The notes: a model not told the origin generated them from the sequence alone. DNA of 64,000 nt from Lysobacteraceae bacterium (GCA_023954075.1 JAMLIV010000003.1:62001-126000); one strand, 5' to 3'; positions 1-9,198 are shown, counted from the stretch's first letter. Made by a program: numbers and translations.

Positions 1-1
1 C

Positions 2-1240
2 AGCGACGACCATGCGCTGGCCGGATTTGCCAGCCTGCGCATCACCCACACCCAGGGCAGCGGCGAGAACATCGGCGTCTCCGAACGAACCCTGCGCCTG
101 CGCGGCGAGGGCGAGCCCGCGCGCCGGCGCTATGCGCACGCGCTCGATCTCGCCGGCCTGGGCTACGCACCCGGCGATGACCTCATCGTCCAGCTCGCGG
201 TGCGCGACACCCGCACGCCAGTACCGCAGGAGGCGCGCAGCGCCAGCCTGATCCTGCGCTGGTCAAATGCGGGCGATGCCGGATCGGGCGATCTTGAAGC
301 GGCCGTCCAGCGCGTGCTGCCGGCCTATTTCCGCAGCCAGCGCCAGATCATCCTCGACGCCGAGGCGCTGCTGCGCGAGAAGCCGGCGCTGGAGGCGGGT
401 GCCTTTGCCCGGCGCGCCGATGCGCTGGGCGTCGATCAGCGCATCCTGCGGCTGCGCTACGGCCAGTTCCTGGGCGAGGAATCCGAAGGCGCACCCGGCG
501 GGCTTGCCACCGGGCCGTCGGAAGACGGCGATGACCACGACGATGCCGGGGGACACGACGACCACGATCATGCCCGCGAGGCGCATCCTGAAAGCTTCGG
601 CCAGGACATGGACCTCATCGCCAGCTTCGGCCACAGCCACGACATCCCCGAGGCCGCGACCCTGCTCGATGCGCGCACCCGGGAGGTGCTGCGCAAGGCG
701 CTGGGGCAGATGTGGCAGTCCGAGCTGGGCCTGCGCCAGGCGCAGCCGCAGGCCGCGCTGCCGCACGCCTACCGCGCGCTCGATCTCATCAAGGAGGTGC
801 AGCAGGCCGACCGCATCTACCTGCCCCGGCTCGGCACGGACCTGCCGCCGATCGACGAAGCCCGGCGGCTGGGCGGCACCCGCGACGGTCTGGCATCGCG
901 CCCCGACCCGCTGCGCCCGGCGCAGCTCGAACCCGACGATCTGCCCGCGCTCTGGCGCGCGCTGGGCGACATGGATACAGCTCCCCTCGACCCGACGCTG
1001 CTCCAGCGCCTGCGCGCTGCGCTGGCGGCGCAGCCCGGGCGCGCGGCCGACCCGCTTGTGCTGCAGGAGGCGCTCGACGCCGCGGCGCGCCAGCCGGACT
1101 GCCGCGACTGCCGGCACGCCCTGCGCGCGGCGCTCTGGCCGCTGCTGGATGCGCCGCCTGCGGCCGTGCCGCGCCGCCCCGCGCACGATGCGGCAGGCGC
1201 GCGCTATCTCGACGCGCTGCGCGCCGGGGAAACCGAATGA
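2..1240 (+). CDS. DUF4175-family envelope protein, C-terminal part (cut by window start)
   Basis: The frame is open from base 2 to the TGA at 1238-1240, giving 412 visible residues; the N-terminus lies outside the window. The text resembles the C-terminal half of DUF4175 proteins found in MoxR/DUF58/von Willebrand (Bat-like) operons: a stretch with FRSQRQIILDAE and LGVDQRILRLRYGQFLGEE, then LRKALGQMWQSELGLR and ALDLIKEVQQADRIYLPRLG. A His/Asp-rich insert (nt 520-580, DDHDDAGGHDDHDHA) sits between these blocks. The stop overlaps the start of the next gene by four bases (ATGA), so the two are translationally coupled. No function is established for the family; a role in envelope or protein-assembly stress is only inferred from the usual operon. 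Confidence 0.7.
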   Translation, partial: SDDHALAGFASLRITHTQGSGENIGVSERTLRLRGEGEPARRRYAHALDLAGLGYAPGDDLIVQLAVRDTRTPVPQEARSASLILRWSNAGDAGSGDLEAAVQRVLPAYFRSQRQIILDAEALLREKPALEAGAFARRADALGVDQRILRLRYGQFLGEESEGAPGGLATGPSEDGDDHDDAGGHDDHDHAREAHPESFGQDMDLIASFGHSHDIPEAATLLDARTREVLRKALGQMWQSELGLRQAQPQAALPHAYRALDLIKEVQQADRIYLPRLGTDLPPIDEARRLGGTRDGLASRPDPLRPAQLEPDDLPALWRALGDMDTAPLDPTLLQRLRAALAAQPGRAADPLVLQEALDAAARQPDCRDCRHALRAALWPLLDAPPAAVPRRPAHDAAGARYLDALRAGETE

Positions 1241-3015
1241 TCGGCGCATCGCCACCCATGCTGACGGGCATCGCGCTGGCGCTTGCGGTGCTCGCATCGT
1301 GGCTGCGGCTGATGCGGCGGCGCACGCGCGGCGAACTCGCGGGCACGCACCTCCGCTTCGCGCTGCGGCTCCTGCTCCAGCCGGCGCTGGCGGCGCTGCT
1401 GTTCTTCGGCCTGTTTCCGCCACGCGCGGCGCTGCCCGAGGCGTCGCTGCTGGTGTTCACCGCGCGCGCCACCGACCTTGCCAAAGATCGCATGCTGCCG
1501 CGCATCGCCCTGCCCGAAGCCCCATCGGACATCGCCGCCGAGCGCGTGCCCGATCTGGCCACCGCGCTGCGCCGCCATCCGCAGGTGACATCGCTGCGCG
1601 TGCGTGGCGAGGGCCTGCCGGCGCGCGACATCGAGGCCGCGCGCGAGCTTGCCATCGTCCCGGGCGGCGACGCGCCGGCTCAGGGCCTGGTCGAACTCCA
1701 CGCCCCGTCGCGGGTGGCGGCAGGCAACGGCTTCGCCCTGCACGGGCGCGTGGCCGGCGTCCCGAACGCACGGGTGAGCCTGCTCGATCCGGCCGGCGAA
1801 CCCGTAGCGCAGGCACGCGCCGACGCGAGCGGCCGCTTCGCGCTGGCGGGCACCGCGCGCGCCGCCGGCCTCGCCCGTTTCGCCCTGCGGCTCGCCGCCG
1901 GGGATGGCAGCGAGCGCGAGCGCCTGCCGCTGCCGATCCGCGTGGATGCGCCCGCGCCGCCGCGCGTCCTGGTGCTGGGCGGCGCGCCCAATGCCGAGCT
2001 GAAGTACCTGCGCCGCTGGGCGAGCGACAGCGGCGCGGCGCTGCGCACCCGCATCGGCACCGGCGCCGGGATGACGCTGGGCGATGCGCTGCCGGCGCTC
2101 GATGCGGCGGCGCTGGGCACCGTCGACCTGGTGGTGCTGGACGCACGCAGCCTCGCTGCGCTGGATGCGGCGACGTTCGCGGCGCTGGGTGCGGCGCTGG
2201 ATGCGGGGCTGGGCGTGCTGGTCCGGATCGACGCGCCGCCCGCCGCGCGGGCGAGTGCGCGCCTGCGCGACTGGGGCCTTGAACTCGAAGGCGGTGCCGA
2301 TCCCGTGGCCGCGCACCTGCCGTCGCGCGACGAGGAGGACGCCGGCACGCTGCCGGTGCTGACCCGCATCGCGATCTCCGTCCGCGGCGAAGACGCCGCG
2401 CTCCTGCTGCGCGATTCGCACGGCGAGGCGCTCGGCCACTGGCGCGCGCGCGGGCGCGGGCGGCTCGGCCTGATCAGCCTGGTCGACAGTTATCGCCTGG
2501 TACTGACGGGCCATCGCGAACGCCACGGCACGCTGTGGGCCGGTGTATTCGCCACCCTCGCGCGTGCCACAGAGGCTCCCGCCCGGGTCGACATCACGCA
2601 GCCGCTGTGGCCCGGCGAGCGCATCGCGCTGTGCGGGCTCGCGGACGGTGCGCAGGTAATCGATCCTGCGGGCGCGGTGATCGGGCTTGCGATCGACCCG
2701 GCGACAGGCTCGCGGCGCTGCGCCGCGTTCTGGCCAGCGCGCGAGGGCTGGCATCGGCTGCGCGACGGCGAGTCCGAGGTTCCGTTCGCGGTGCTGCCCG
2801 CCGCGGCGGGGCGGGCCTGGCAGGCGCAGCGTCGGCACGACGCGACAACGGCGCTGGCGGCGCTTTCATCCCAGGGCAACGCGAAATCCGTCGCACCGCA
2901 GCCCGGGCCGCGCGGATCGCCCTGGCCGTGGCTGGCCGGCTGGCTCGTTCTGGCAACGCTGGCATGGTGGATGGAGCGGCGCGAGGCGCGGCCCGCGGCC
3001 AGCCCGGACCGATGA
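1237..3015 (+). CDS. Membrane protein with amidotransferase-like domain, Bat-type operon
   Basis: This is a 592-residue protein starting at the ATG that overlaps the upstream stop. It has an N-terminal membrane segment (about residues 8-22), a second one (about 43-62, PALAALLFFGLFPP), a region of beta-sandwich character with carboxypeptidase-regulatory flavour (about 150-240), then an alpha/beta domain beginning PPRVLVLGGAPNAELKYLRR that resembles class I glutamine amidotransferase folds. A last membrane helix is near the C-terminus (WPWLAGWLVLATLAWWM, about 567-583) followed by a basic tail. No Cys nucleophile motif is evident in the amidotransferase-like part, so it is probably a non-catalytic sensor or scaffold. 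It sits last in the operon with the DUF4175 gene. Function unknown. Confidence 0.75.
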   Translation: MIGASPPMLTGIALALAVLASWLRLMRRRTRGELAGTHLRFALRLLLQPALAALLFFGLFPPRAALPEASLLVFTARATDLAKDRMLPRIALPEAPSDIAAERVPDLATALRRHPQVTSLRVRGEGLPARDIEAARELAIVPGGDAPAQGLVELHAPSRVAAGNGFALHGRVAGVPNARVSLLDPAGEPVAQARADASGRFALAGTARAAGLARFALRLAAGDGSERERLPLPIRVDAPAPPRVLVLGGAPNAELKYLRRWASDSGAALRTRIGTGAGMTLGDALPALDAAALGTVDLVVLDARSLAALDAATFAALGAALDAGLGVLVRIDAPPAARASARLRDWGLELEGGADPVAAHLPSRDEEDAGTLPVLTRIAISVRGEDAALLLRDSHGEALGHWRARGRGRLGLISLVDSYRLVLTGHRERHGTLWAGVFATLARATEAPARVDITQPLWPGERIALCGLADGAQVIDPAGAVIGLAIDPATGSRRCAAFWPAREGWHRLRDGESEVPFAVLPAAAGRAWQAQRRHDATTALAALSSQGNAKSVAPQPGPRGSPWPWLAGWLVLATLAWWMERREARPAASPDR

Positions 3016-3075
3016 CGCCGCGAGGATCGGCCTGCCTGCGCCCCGGGCTTTCCCGCCTGCGCAGCGGTGCGCGCC

Positions 3076-4443
3076 TCAGCGCATCGGGAAGCCGCCGCGC
3101 CCGCCCATCAGGCCCTTCATGCCGCGCATCATGCCCTTGATGCCGCCCATGGAAAGCTTGGACATCATCTTTTCCATGTTCTGGTACTGCTTGAGCAGCT
3201 GATTGACCTGCGCCGGGCTGGTACCCGAACCCCTGGCCACGCGCGCGCGGCGCGAGCCGTTGAGCAGGCCCGGATTGCGGCGCTCCTTCAGGGTCATCGA
3301 GTTGATGATGGCGATCATGCGCGGCACTTCCTTGCCGGTGACCTGGTTCTTGAGGTTGTCCGGCATCTGGCCCATGCCCGGCAGCTTGTCCATCAGGGCG
3401 TGGATGCCGCCCATGTTCTGCATCTGCTCGAGCTGGTCGCGCATGTCGTTGAGGTTGAACTTCTTGCCCTTGGCGACCTTCTCGGCGAGCTTGGCGGCCT
3501 TCTCCTGATCGACGTCGCGCTCGACCTGCTCCACCAGCGAGAGCACGTCGCCCATGTCGAGGATGCGGCTGGCGATGCGGTCGGGGTGGAACACGTCCAG
3601 CCCGTCCATTTTTTCCGAGGTGCCGATGAACTTGATCGGCTTGCCGGTGATGTAGCGCACGCTCAGGGCCGCACCGCCGCGCGCGTCGCCGTCGGTCTTG
3701 GTGAGCACCACGCCCGTCAGCGGCAGCGCCTCGGAAAACGCCTTGGCGGTGACGGCGGCGTCCTGGCCGGTCATGGAATCGACCACGAACAGTGTTTCGA
3801 CCGGATCGACGGCCTGATGCAAGGCCTTGATCTCGGCCATCATCGCTTCGTCGATGGCGAGGCGTCCGGCGGTATCGACCAGCAGCACGTCGACGAAGCT
3901 CTTTTTCGCATCGCTGATCGCGGCCTTGACGATATCGACCGGCTTCTGCGAGGGATCGGACGGGAAAAACAGCACGCCGGTCTGTTCGGCGAGGGTCTTG
4001 AGCTGCTCGATCGCGGCGGGGCGGTAGACGTCGGCCGAGACCACCATCACTTTCTTCTTGCGCCGCTCCTTCAGGAGTTTGGCGAGCTTGCCCACCGTGG
4101 TGGTCTTGCCCGCGCCCTGCAGGCCGGCCATCAGGATCACCGCCGGAGCCGGCACGTTGAGATCGAGCTCGGCGCTCTGCGCGCCCATCACCAGGGTCAG
4201 CTCGTCGCGCACCACCTTGATGAGCGCCTGGCCGGGCGTGAGGCTCTTCATCACCTCCTGACCGACCGCGCGCACCTTGATGCGCTGGACCAGCGCCTGC
4301 ACCACCGGCAGGGCGACATCGGCCTCCAGCAGGGCGACGCGCACCTCGCGGGTGGCCTCGCGGATGTTCTCCTCGGTCAGCCGACCGCGCCCGCGCAGGC
4401 GCTGGACCGTGGTGGAAAGACGCTGGCTGAGGGAATCGAACAT
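3076..4443 (-). CDS. ffh: Signal recognition particle protein Ffh
   Basis: This is a 455-residue SRP54-type GTPase that binds signal sequences and 4.5S RNA and delivers ribosomes to FtsY. The four-helix N domain starts at MFDSLSQRL. The G domain shows GLQGAGKTTTVGKLA (P-loop), DTAGRL and TKTDGDARGG. The C-terminal M domain is methionine-rich (MRGMKGLMGGRGGFPMR at the end) and includes the RNA-binding SRRARVARGSGTS segment. I chose the ATG at 4443 because upstream residues of the longer frame are not SRP-like and this start gives the usual family length. It is divergent from the cytochrome assembly gene across 112 bases, a gene order common in gammaproteobacteria. Confidence 0.97.
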   Translation of the reverse strand: MFDSLSQRLSTTVQRLRGRGRLTEENIREATREVRVALLEADVALPVVQALVQRIKVRAVGQEVMKSLTPGQALIKVVRDELTLVMGAQSAELDLNVPAPAVILMAGLQGAGKTTTVGKLAKLLKERRKKKVMVVSADVYRPAAIEQLKTLAEQTGVLFFPSDPSQKPVDIVKAAISDAKKSFVDVLLVDTAGRLAIDEAMMAEIKALHQAVDPVETLFVVDSMTGQDAAVTAKAFSEALPLTGVVLTKTDGDARGGAALSVRYITGKPIKFIGTSEKMDGLDVFHPDRIASRILDMGDVLSLVEQVERDVDQEKAAKLAEKVAKGKKFNLNDMRDQLEQMQNMGGIHALMDKLPGMGQMPDNLKNQVTGKEVPRMIAIINSMTLKERRNPGLLNGSRRARVARGSGTSPAQVNQLLKQYQNMEKMMSKLSMGGIKGMMRGMKGLMGGRGGFPMR

Positions 4444-4555
4444 GGCGGCAGTCGTGCGGAATGGCCGGCCAGTATATCGCGTGGGTTCGACCACACGTCG
4501 CCGGATGCGGCCGCCATGCCTGCCAAGCATCGGCAGGCTGTGCCAAACTTCGGGA

Positions 4556-5356
4556 ATGTCAGGGCTCCTCGTCTACGCCGCCGTCCTCGCCTATTTCGTC
4601 GCCGCAGTCTGGCAGGTGCGCGCGCTGGCGGGCGATGCCGGCGTCCGCACGCGCGTTCCCGCCGGGCTCGCGCTTCTCGGGGCCGCGGGCCACGCCGCCG
4701 CACACCTGATGGCCTGGCATGCCTCCGGCGGGCCGGACATGCACTTCTTCGCGGCGCTGTCGCTGATCGCGTTCGGCACCGCCGCGCTCACCGCGGAGCT
4801 GAGCCTGAGCCGGCCGGTCGGCGCGCTGGGCGTGGTGGCGTACCCGCTCGCGGCGCTCCTGCTGCTGCTCTACCACTACGGCGCGGCCCCGGCGACGGCG
4901 GCGTCGATGGGTTGGCAGATCCAGCTGCACGCCTGGCTGTCGCTGCTGGCCTACGCGGCGCTGAGCCTGGCGGCGCTGCTGGCGATCATGCTGTGGGCGC
5001 AGGAGCGCGGCCTGCGGCAGCGTCGCCTCGGGCGGCTGCTGCAGGTCTTTCCACCGCTGACCCTGGTCGAGATGCTGATGTTCCGCCTGATCGGGGCCGG
5101 ATTCGCCCTGCTCACGCTGTCGCTGCTTACCGGCGTGGTGTTCGTGGAAAACCTTTTTGCCCAGCACCTGGTCCACAAGACCGTGCTCAGCCTCCTGGCC
5201 TGGGTGATCTTCGGCATCCTGCTGCTGGGCCGCGTGCGTTACGGCTGGCGCGGGCACCGCGCGGTGCGCCTGACCCTGGTGGCGATGGCGCTGCTGGGCC
5301 TGGGTTTTTTCGGCAGCAAGTTCGTGCTTGAAGTGATCTTGGCGCGAGGCGAATGA
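4556..5356 (+). CDS. CcsA/YpjD-like cytochrome c assembly membrane protein
   Basis: This is a 266-residue inner-membrane protein of the CcmF/CcsA superfamily, similar to the YpjD/CorE group usually found next to ffh. About eight hydrophobic segments are visible, starting at MSGLLVYAAVLAYFVAAVW. Family histidines are present (HAAAHLMAWH; QLHAWLSLLAYAAL; QHLVHKTVLSLLAW). Members bind or transport haem-related ligands, but the exact role of this branch is not settled. I took the ATG at 4556, which begins directly with a membrane helix; the longer frame upstream runs antiparallel inside ffh. It overlaps the following PilZ gene by four bases (ATGA). Confidence 0.88.
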   Translation: MSGLLVYAAVLAYFVAAVWQVRALAGDAGVRTRVPAGLALLGAAGHAAAHLMAWHASGGPDMHFFAALSLIAFGTAALTAELSLSRPVGALGVVAYPLAALLLLLYHYGAAPATAASMGWQIQLHAWLSLLAYAALSLAALLAIMLWAQERGLRQRRLGRLLQVFPPLTLVEMLMFRLIGAGFALLTLSLLTGVVFVENLFAQHLVHKTVLSLLAWVIFGILLLGRVRYGWRGHRAVRLTLVAMALLGLGFFGSKFVLEVILARGE

Positions 5357-5751
5357 ACAGCACTCCGTCCATCGATGGCCTCGATGTTTCCGCCCTCGCA
5401 ACCACGCAGCGGCGCTTCCACCGTTTCCCGATCGACGGCAGCGTGCGGCTGTATTCGGGCAGCGCCATGTGGAACACGCGCCTGGTCGATCTGTCGCTGG
5501 CCGGCGTGCTGGTGGAACCACCGCCCGGCTGGGATGGCACGATCGGCCACCGCTACCGGCTCGATCTGCGGCTGGAAGGCGGCATCCTGATCGGCATGGG
5601 CGTGGAGCTGGCGCGCATCGACGACGCCGGGCTCGGGTTTGCCTGCAGCAAGATCGACCTGGGCAGCTTCACCCAGCTCAAGCGCCTGATCGAGCTGAAC
5701 CTGGGCAACGTCGACGCGCTGCGGCACGAGCTGTCTGAACTGAGCGGCTGA
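5353..5751 (+). CDS. PilZ domain protein
   Basis: This is a 132-residue single-domain protein with both c-di-GMP contact motifs of PilZ: the RxxxR stretch in RRFHRFPIDGSVRL and the DxSxxG motif in DLSLAGVLVE. The spacing fits a canonical PilZ barrel, and a C-terminal helix (SFTQLKRLIELNLGN) follows. It is translationally coupled to the upstream cytochrome assembly gene through ATGA. It probably acts as a cytoplasmic c-di-GMP receptor. The GAF-GGDEF-EAL protein at 48-51 kb shows that c-di-GMP turnover enzymes are encoded nearby, but no specific pairing can be claimed. Confidence 0.9.
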   Translation: MNSTPSIDGLDVSALATTQRRFHRFPIDGSVRLYSGSAMWNTRLVDLSLAGVLVEPPPGWDGTIGHRYRLDLRLEGGILIGMGVELARIDDAGLGFACSKIDLGSFTQLKRLIELNLGNVDALRHELSELSG

Positions 5752-5754
5752 GTG

Positions 5755-5848
5755 CGGCGTCGGGGGCTCGCCCCAAGACGGCGGAAACCACTGCGTGGGT
5801 TCCGCCCTACCGCGTTCCGACGAGGGGTATCCGCCCGCTTCGGGTCGG
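5755..5848. repeat. Intergenic palindromic repeat (REP-like)
   Basis: This spacer holds an imperfect palindrome, GTCGGGG-GCTCG-CCCCAAGAC (5759-5779), followed by a second, GCGGAAACC ... GGTTCCGC (5781-5804), and ends in GGGTCGGCCTACG. The same GTCGGGGGCT core recurs at 16276-16338 between unrelated genes, so it is likely a dispersed intergenic repeat. It lies between convergent genes (PilZ + and radA -). Confidence 0.5.
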
Positions 5849-5849
5849 C

Positions 5850-7223
5850 CTACGACGTTGCTTCCAATGCATCGACCAGACGCTCGACGGCGATCACGTC
5901 CATCTCCCCGAAGCGCTTCTTGGGCGCATTCGCACGCGGCACGATGGCGCGCCTGAAGCCGTGGGTGGCGGCTTCGCGCAGGCGCTCCTCGCCGTTGGGC
6001 ACCGGCCGCAGTTCGCCGGAAAGCCCGACCTCGCCGAAGGCCACGGTGGGAAGTTCGAGCGGGCGACCGCGCAGACTGGAGAGAATCGCCAGCAGCACCG
6101 GCAGGTCGGCGGCGGTTTCCTGGATGCGGATGCCGCCGACGATGTTGACGTAGACATCCTGATCGTAGACGCCGATGCCGCCGTGGCGGTGCATCACCGC
6201 CAGCAGCATCGCCAGGCGATTCTGCTCCAGCCCGAGCGCGACGCGACGCGGGTTTGCGAGCGGACTCTGATCGACCAGGGCCTGCACTTCCACCAGCAGC
6301 GGGCGGGTGCCCTCGCGCGTGACCATCACGCAGCTGCCCGGCTGCGGTTCGCTGCTGCCGGAAAGGAAGATGGCCGAGGGATTGGGCACTTCGCGCAGGC
6401 CGGCGTCGCCCATCGCGAACACGCCCAGTTCGTTGACCGCGCCGAAACGGTTCTTGAAGGCGCGCAGCACGCGGAAGCGACTGCCGCTCTCGCCCTCGAA
6501 GTAGAGCACCGCATCGACCATGTGCTCGAGCACACGCGGCCCCGCGATCCCGCCCTCCTTGGTGACGTGGCCGACCAGGAACACGGCGGTGCCGGTCTCC
6601 TTGGCGAAGCGCACCAGCTTGGCCGCCGATTCGCGCACCTGGCTGACCGAGCCCGGCGCCGCCGCGAGCGGCTCGGAGTACATGGTCTGGATCGAATCGA
6701 TCACCACCAGGCGCGGCTTCTCGCGCACGAGCTGGGGCAGGATGCGCTCGACGCAGGTCTCGGTCAGGCAGCGCAGATCGCCCAGCGCCAGGCCGAGCCG
6801 CGCGGCGCGCGCGCTCACCTGGCCCAGGCTTTCCTCGCCGGTGACGTACAGCCCTGGCAGGCGCGGCTCCATCGCGGCGACGGCCTGCAGCAGCAGGGTG
6901 GACTTGCCGATGCCCGGATCGCCGCCGATCAGCACCACCGAACCCTCCACCAGGCCGCCTCCCAGCACGCGATCCAGCTCGCCGATGCCGGTGGACTGGC
7001 GCACTTCCTCGCCCCGGGTCACGTCCGCCAGGCGCGTCACCTTCGCCGCGCCACCCGCGCCCGCATAGCCGCCGCGCGCGCCGCGCGCCTTGCCTTCGGC
7101 CGCGCTTTCCAGCGCGTATTCGGTCAAGGTGTTCCACTGCTCGCAGCCGGGGCATTGGCCCTGCCACTTGCTGGCGGTGGCACCGCACTGGGTGCAGACG
7201 TAGGCGGATTTCTGCCTGGTCAT
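5850..7223 (-). CDS. radA: DNA repair protein RadA (Sms)
   Basis: This is a 457-residue RecA-like branch-migration helicase used in recombinational repair. The N-terminal zinc finger has Cys at about 10, 13, 24 and 27 (CTQC ... CPGC). The ATPase core has the P-loop GGDPGIGKST, the RadA-specific KNRFG motif (FKNRFGAVNELG), and a Lon-protease-like C-terminal domain. The ATG at 7223 puts the zinc finger at the usual distance from the N-terminus; the longer frame adds a non-family extension. It follows the methyltransferase gene by 20 bases on the same strand and is probably co-transcribed with it. Confidence 0.97.
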   Translation of the reverse strand: MTRQKSAYVCTQCGATASKWQGQCPGCEQWNTLTEYALESAAEGKARGARGGYAGAGGAAKVTRLADVTRGEEVRQSTGIGELDRVLGGGLVEGSVVLIGGDPGIGKSTLLLQAVAAMEPRLPGLYVTGEESLGQVSARAARLGLALGDLRCLTETCVERILPQLVREKPRLVVIDSIQTMYSEPLAAAPGSVSQVRESAAKLVRFAKETGTAVFLVGHVTKEGGIAGPRVLEHMVDAVLYFEGESGSRFRVLRAFKNRFGAVNELGVFAMGDAGLREVPNPSAIFLSGSSEPQPGSCVMVTREGTRPLLVEVQALVDQSPLANPRRVALGLEQNRLAMLLAVMHRHGGIGVYDQDVYVNIVGGIRIQETAADLPVLLAILSSLRGRPLELPTVAFGEVGLSGELRPVPNGEERLREAATHGFRRAIVPRANAPKKRFGEMDVIAVERLVDALEATS

Positions 7224-7243
7224 GGGCGCTGCCGGCGGTCGGC

Positions 7244-8236
7244 CTAGGCGCGCGTCGCGACCAGCGCCCAACCGGCGATTTCCCCGTTCTCGAAGTGCAG
7301 GGGATCCAGCCGGTCGATGCGGCCGCCGAAGGCATCGACCAGGGCGCGCACACCGGCCTCGTCGAGCGCGGCCGGCGGAAGTTCTTGCTGGCGCAGGCGT
7401 GCCGCGCGCAGGGCATCGCGCATGTCGTCCAGATGCTGCTGGCCGGCCTGCGCGCCGATGTCGGGCACGGCGGCCAGAAGCTGCATCAGGTATTCCCGCT
7501 GCTCGATCAGCGCATCCGGATGGCGCGCGCCGGCGACGCGCTCTTTGATGGCGCGCAGTGCCTCATTGAACGCGCCGCGCGCGGCGTTGGCGGCGGCGTC
7601 GGAGCGAAGCGCGTCGCGCCCTTCCGTGGTGGCGGCGCTGGCGAGAGGTTCGATCAGCGTCTGGGCGCGGGCGAGCAGCCCGTCATCCTCCAGCAGAAAG
7701 TCGATATGGGCGCATTCCTCGTGCGCGATGCGCACCGGCAGGGCATCGACGTGGTGCAGCACCGCGGCCAGGCAGCCACCGGGGCGCAGCACCCGTCCGC
7801 ACTCCCGGAACGCCGCCTCGCCGACGTACTCGATGCCGTACTGGCTCATGCACAGATCGAACGTGGCGTCGTCCAGCGGCAGCGCGGCGACGTCCGCGCC
7901 GGCGTGCAGCACGAAGCGCGCACGCACGGATTCCGATGCGGCATCCAGCCACTGCGGCGCGACCTCGGCCGCGTCCACCGCATCCACGCGCGCGACGCGC
8001 GCCCCGTAGTCGGAGTCCAGCAGCATCTGGCTCATGGGCGCATTGCCGCAGCAGGCGTCCAGCACCCGGGCGTCGGATGGCAGCGCCTCGAACACCGACT
8101 TCCAGAAGTCACCGATCCTGCCGGTGTAGTTGGCGGCAAAGCTGCCCGGGCATGAATGCTGCACGCCGCTGGACCAGTAGCGGGTCCAGGCTTGCGCGCG
8201 CGTGAGCGGCTCATCGACCACCGGCGACTGCGACAT
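7244..8236 (-). CDS. Class I SAM-dependent methyltransferase
   Basis: This is a 330-residue protein with a Rossmann methyltransferase core: motif I reads VLDACCGNAPMSQMLL (SAM-binding loop, with Cys-Cys where Gly-x-Gly is usual), an acidic beta-2 end (RVDAVDAAEV), then LPLDDATFDLCMSQYGIEYV and the post-motif ECGRVLRPGGCLAAVLHH typical of UbiE/COQ5-like enzymes. A C-terminal half of about 150 residues is mostly helical and may bind substrate. The ATG at 8236 is preceded by AGGAGT and gives a better N-terminus than the longer frame. The substrate is unknown. It lies between a 2OG oxygenase gene and radA on the same strand. Confidence 0.85.
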   Translation of the reverse strand: MSQSPVVDEPLTRAQAWTRYWSSGVQHSCPGSFAANYTGRIGDFWKSVFEALPSDARVLDACCGNAPMSQMLLDSDYGARVARVDAVDAAEVAPQWLDAASESVRARFVLHAGADVAALPLDDATFDLCMSQYGIEYVGEAAFRECGRVLRPGGCLAAVLHHVDALPVRIAHEECAHIDFLLEDDGLLARAQTLIEPLASAATTEGRDALRSDAAANAARGAFNEALRAIKERVAGARHPDALIEQREYLMQLLAAVPDIGAQAGQQHLDDMRDALRAARLRQQELPPAALDEAGVRALVDAFGGRIDRLDPLHFENGEIAGWALVATRA

Positions 8237-8306
8237 GAAGAAACTCCTGCGTGTAATCGACGCCGCCGCACGAACGCGACAGCGCAATGGGCCAGTCTAG
8301 CGGCAA

Positions 8307-9002
8307 TCAGGCGTGTTCCGGCGGCACCTTGAGCGGCTCGACGCCATCCATGCGGAAGCGCGCATTGAAGGCCACGGTCATGCGCAGGCCGTCGCCTTCG
8401 GGATTGAACGGCGTGACTTCGTGCAGCAGCCAGGACGGGAACAGGATCAGCTGCCCGGGCTTGAGACGGATCGGCCAGCTGCCGGTGTGGAAGGGCGGTT
8501 TGAGCTTGTGCGAGGCCATGTCGACGAACATGGTGTTCATCGCGAAGGGACTGATGAAGGTCAGGCGGCCGCTGTGCTCGTCGGCCTCGTCGCCTTCCTG
8601 GCAGACGCAGTACACGCCCGACCAGGAGTGCAGCGGATGGTTGTGCGCACCGAAGAAGCCGCCCTTGCGGGTCACGTGGAACCAGGACTCCATCGCGACG
8701 TGCAGACGCGCCAGCGTCGGCTGGTCGTAGCCGTTCAGTTCGCCGACGCCGTGATACAGCGAGGCGAGGCAGAAATCCCGCAGCTTCGTCACCGCAGGGT
8801 GCTTCCAGTCGAACAGGTTGAAGGCGCTCTCGAACAGCGTCGCGTTGCGCTGCACGAGGGCCTCGCGGTTGGCGTAGCGCTCGCCCTGCGATTCGCACTC
8901 CAGAAAGAAGCTGCGCAGTTCGGCATTCAGCGCGTCGGCCTCGTCCAGCTGCACGTTGACGAGGGGAACCGCATAGGCCGTGATGAAGGAAACCTTGTTC
9001 AT
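8307..9002 (-). CDS. Putative 2OG-Fe(II) oxygenase (2OG-FeII_Oxy_5 type)
   Basis: This is a 231-residue protein resembling the small TIGR02466/PF13759 group of predicted 2-oxoglutarate, iron(II) oxygenases. The central block GAHNHPLHSWSGVYCVCQ carries the family's His-rich start of the cupin core. A distal LFPSWLLHEVTPF supplies the second His, and an Arg follows in GLRMTVAFNARF for 2-oxoglutarate binding. The N-terminal part is helical. It lies 70 bases upstream of the methyltransferase on the same strand and downstream of the TonB receptor, but a strong terminator separates it from the receptor. The substrate is unknown. Confidence 0.78.
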   Translation of the reverse strand: MNKVSFITAYAVPLVNVQLDEADALNAELRSFFLECESQGERYANREALVQRNATLFESAFNLFDWKHPAVTKLRDFCLASLYHGVGELNGYDQPTLARLHVAMESWFHVTRKGGFFGAHNHPLHSWSGVYCVCQEGDEADEHSGRLTFISPFAMNTMFVDMASHKLKPPFHTGSWPIRLKPGQLILFPSWLLHEVTPFNPEGDGLRMTVAFNARFRMDGVEPLKVPPEHA

Positions 9003-9170
9003 CGATGGAATCCGTGATGTGGGAACCGGGCATTCTAACTGCGATTGCGCAGGATTCCGCCGCGCTCGGCGCGCCCGCTGCGCCACGGCAATCGCGCGCC
9101 GCGCGGTGATGCCCGCACCCCGCACCCAGCCTGGCGGCGCGAACGGCACGCGGCGTGATCGGCACAAAAG

Positions 9171-9198
9171 CGGAGGGGCCTCTTTCGAGGCCCCTCCG
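9171..9198 (-). terminator. Rho-independent terminator of the TonB receptor gene
   Basis: A perfect 12-bp stem (9171-9182 with 9187-9198) encloses a 4-base loop. On the minus strand it is followed by CTTTTG. It starts about 30 bases after the TonB receptor stop codon. Confidence 0.85.

Noticed and set aside
267..2282. Alternative long frame of 671 codons at the window start
   Set aside because: Arg/Ala-rich translation typical of a shifted frame; the coupled frames ending at 1240 and 3015 show coherent domains.
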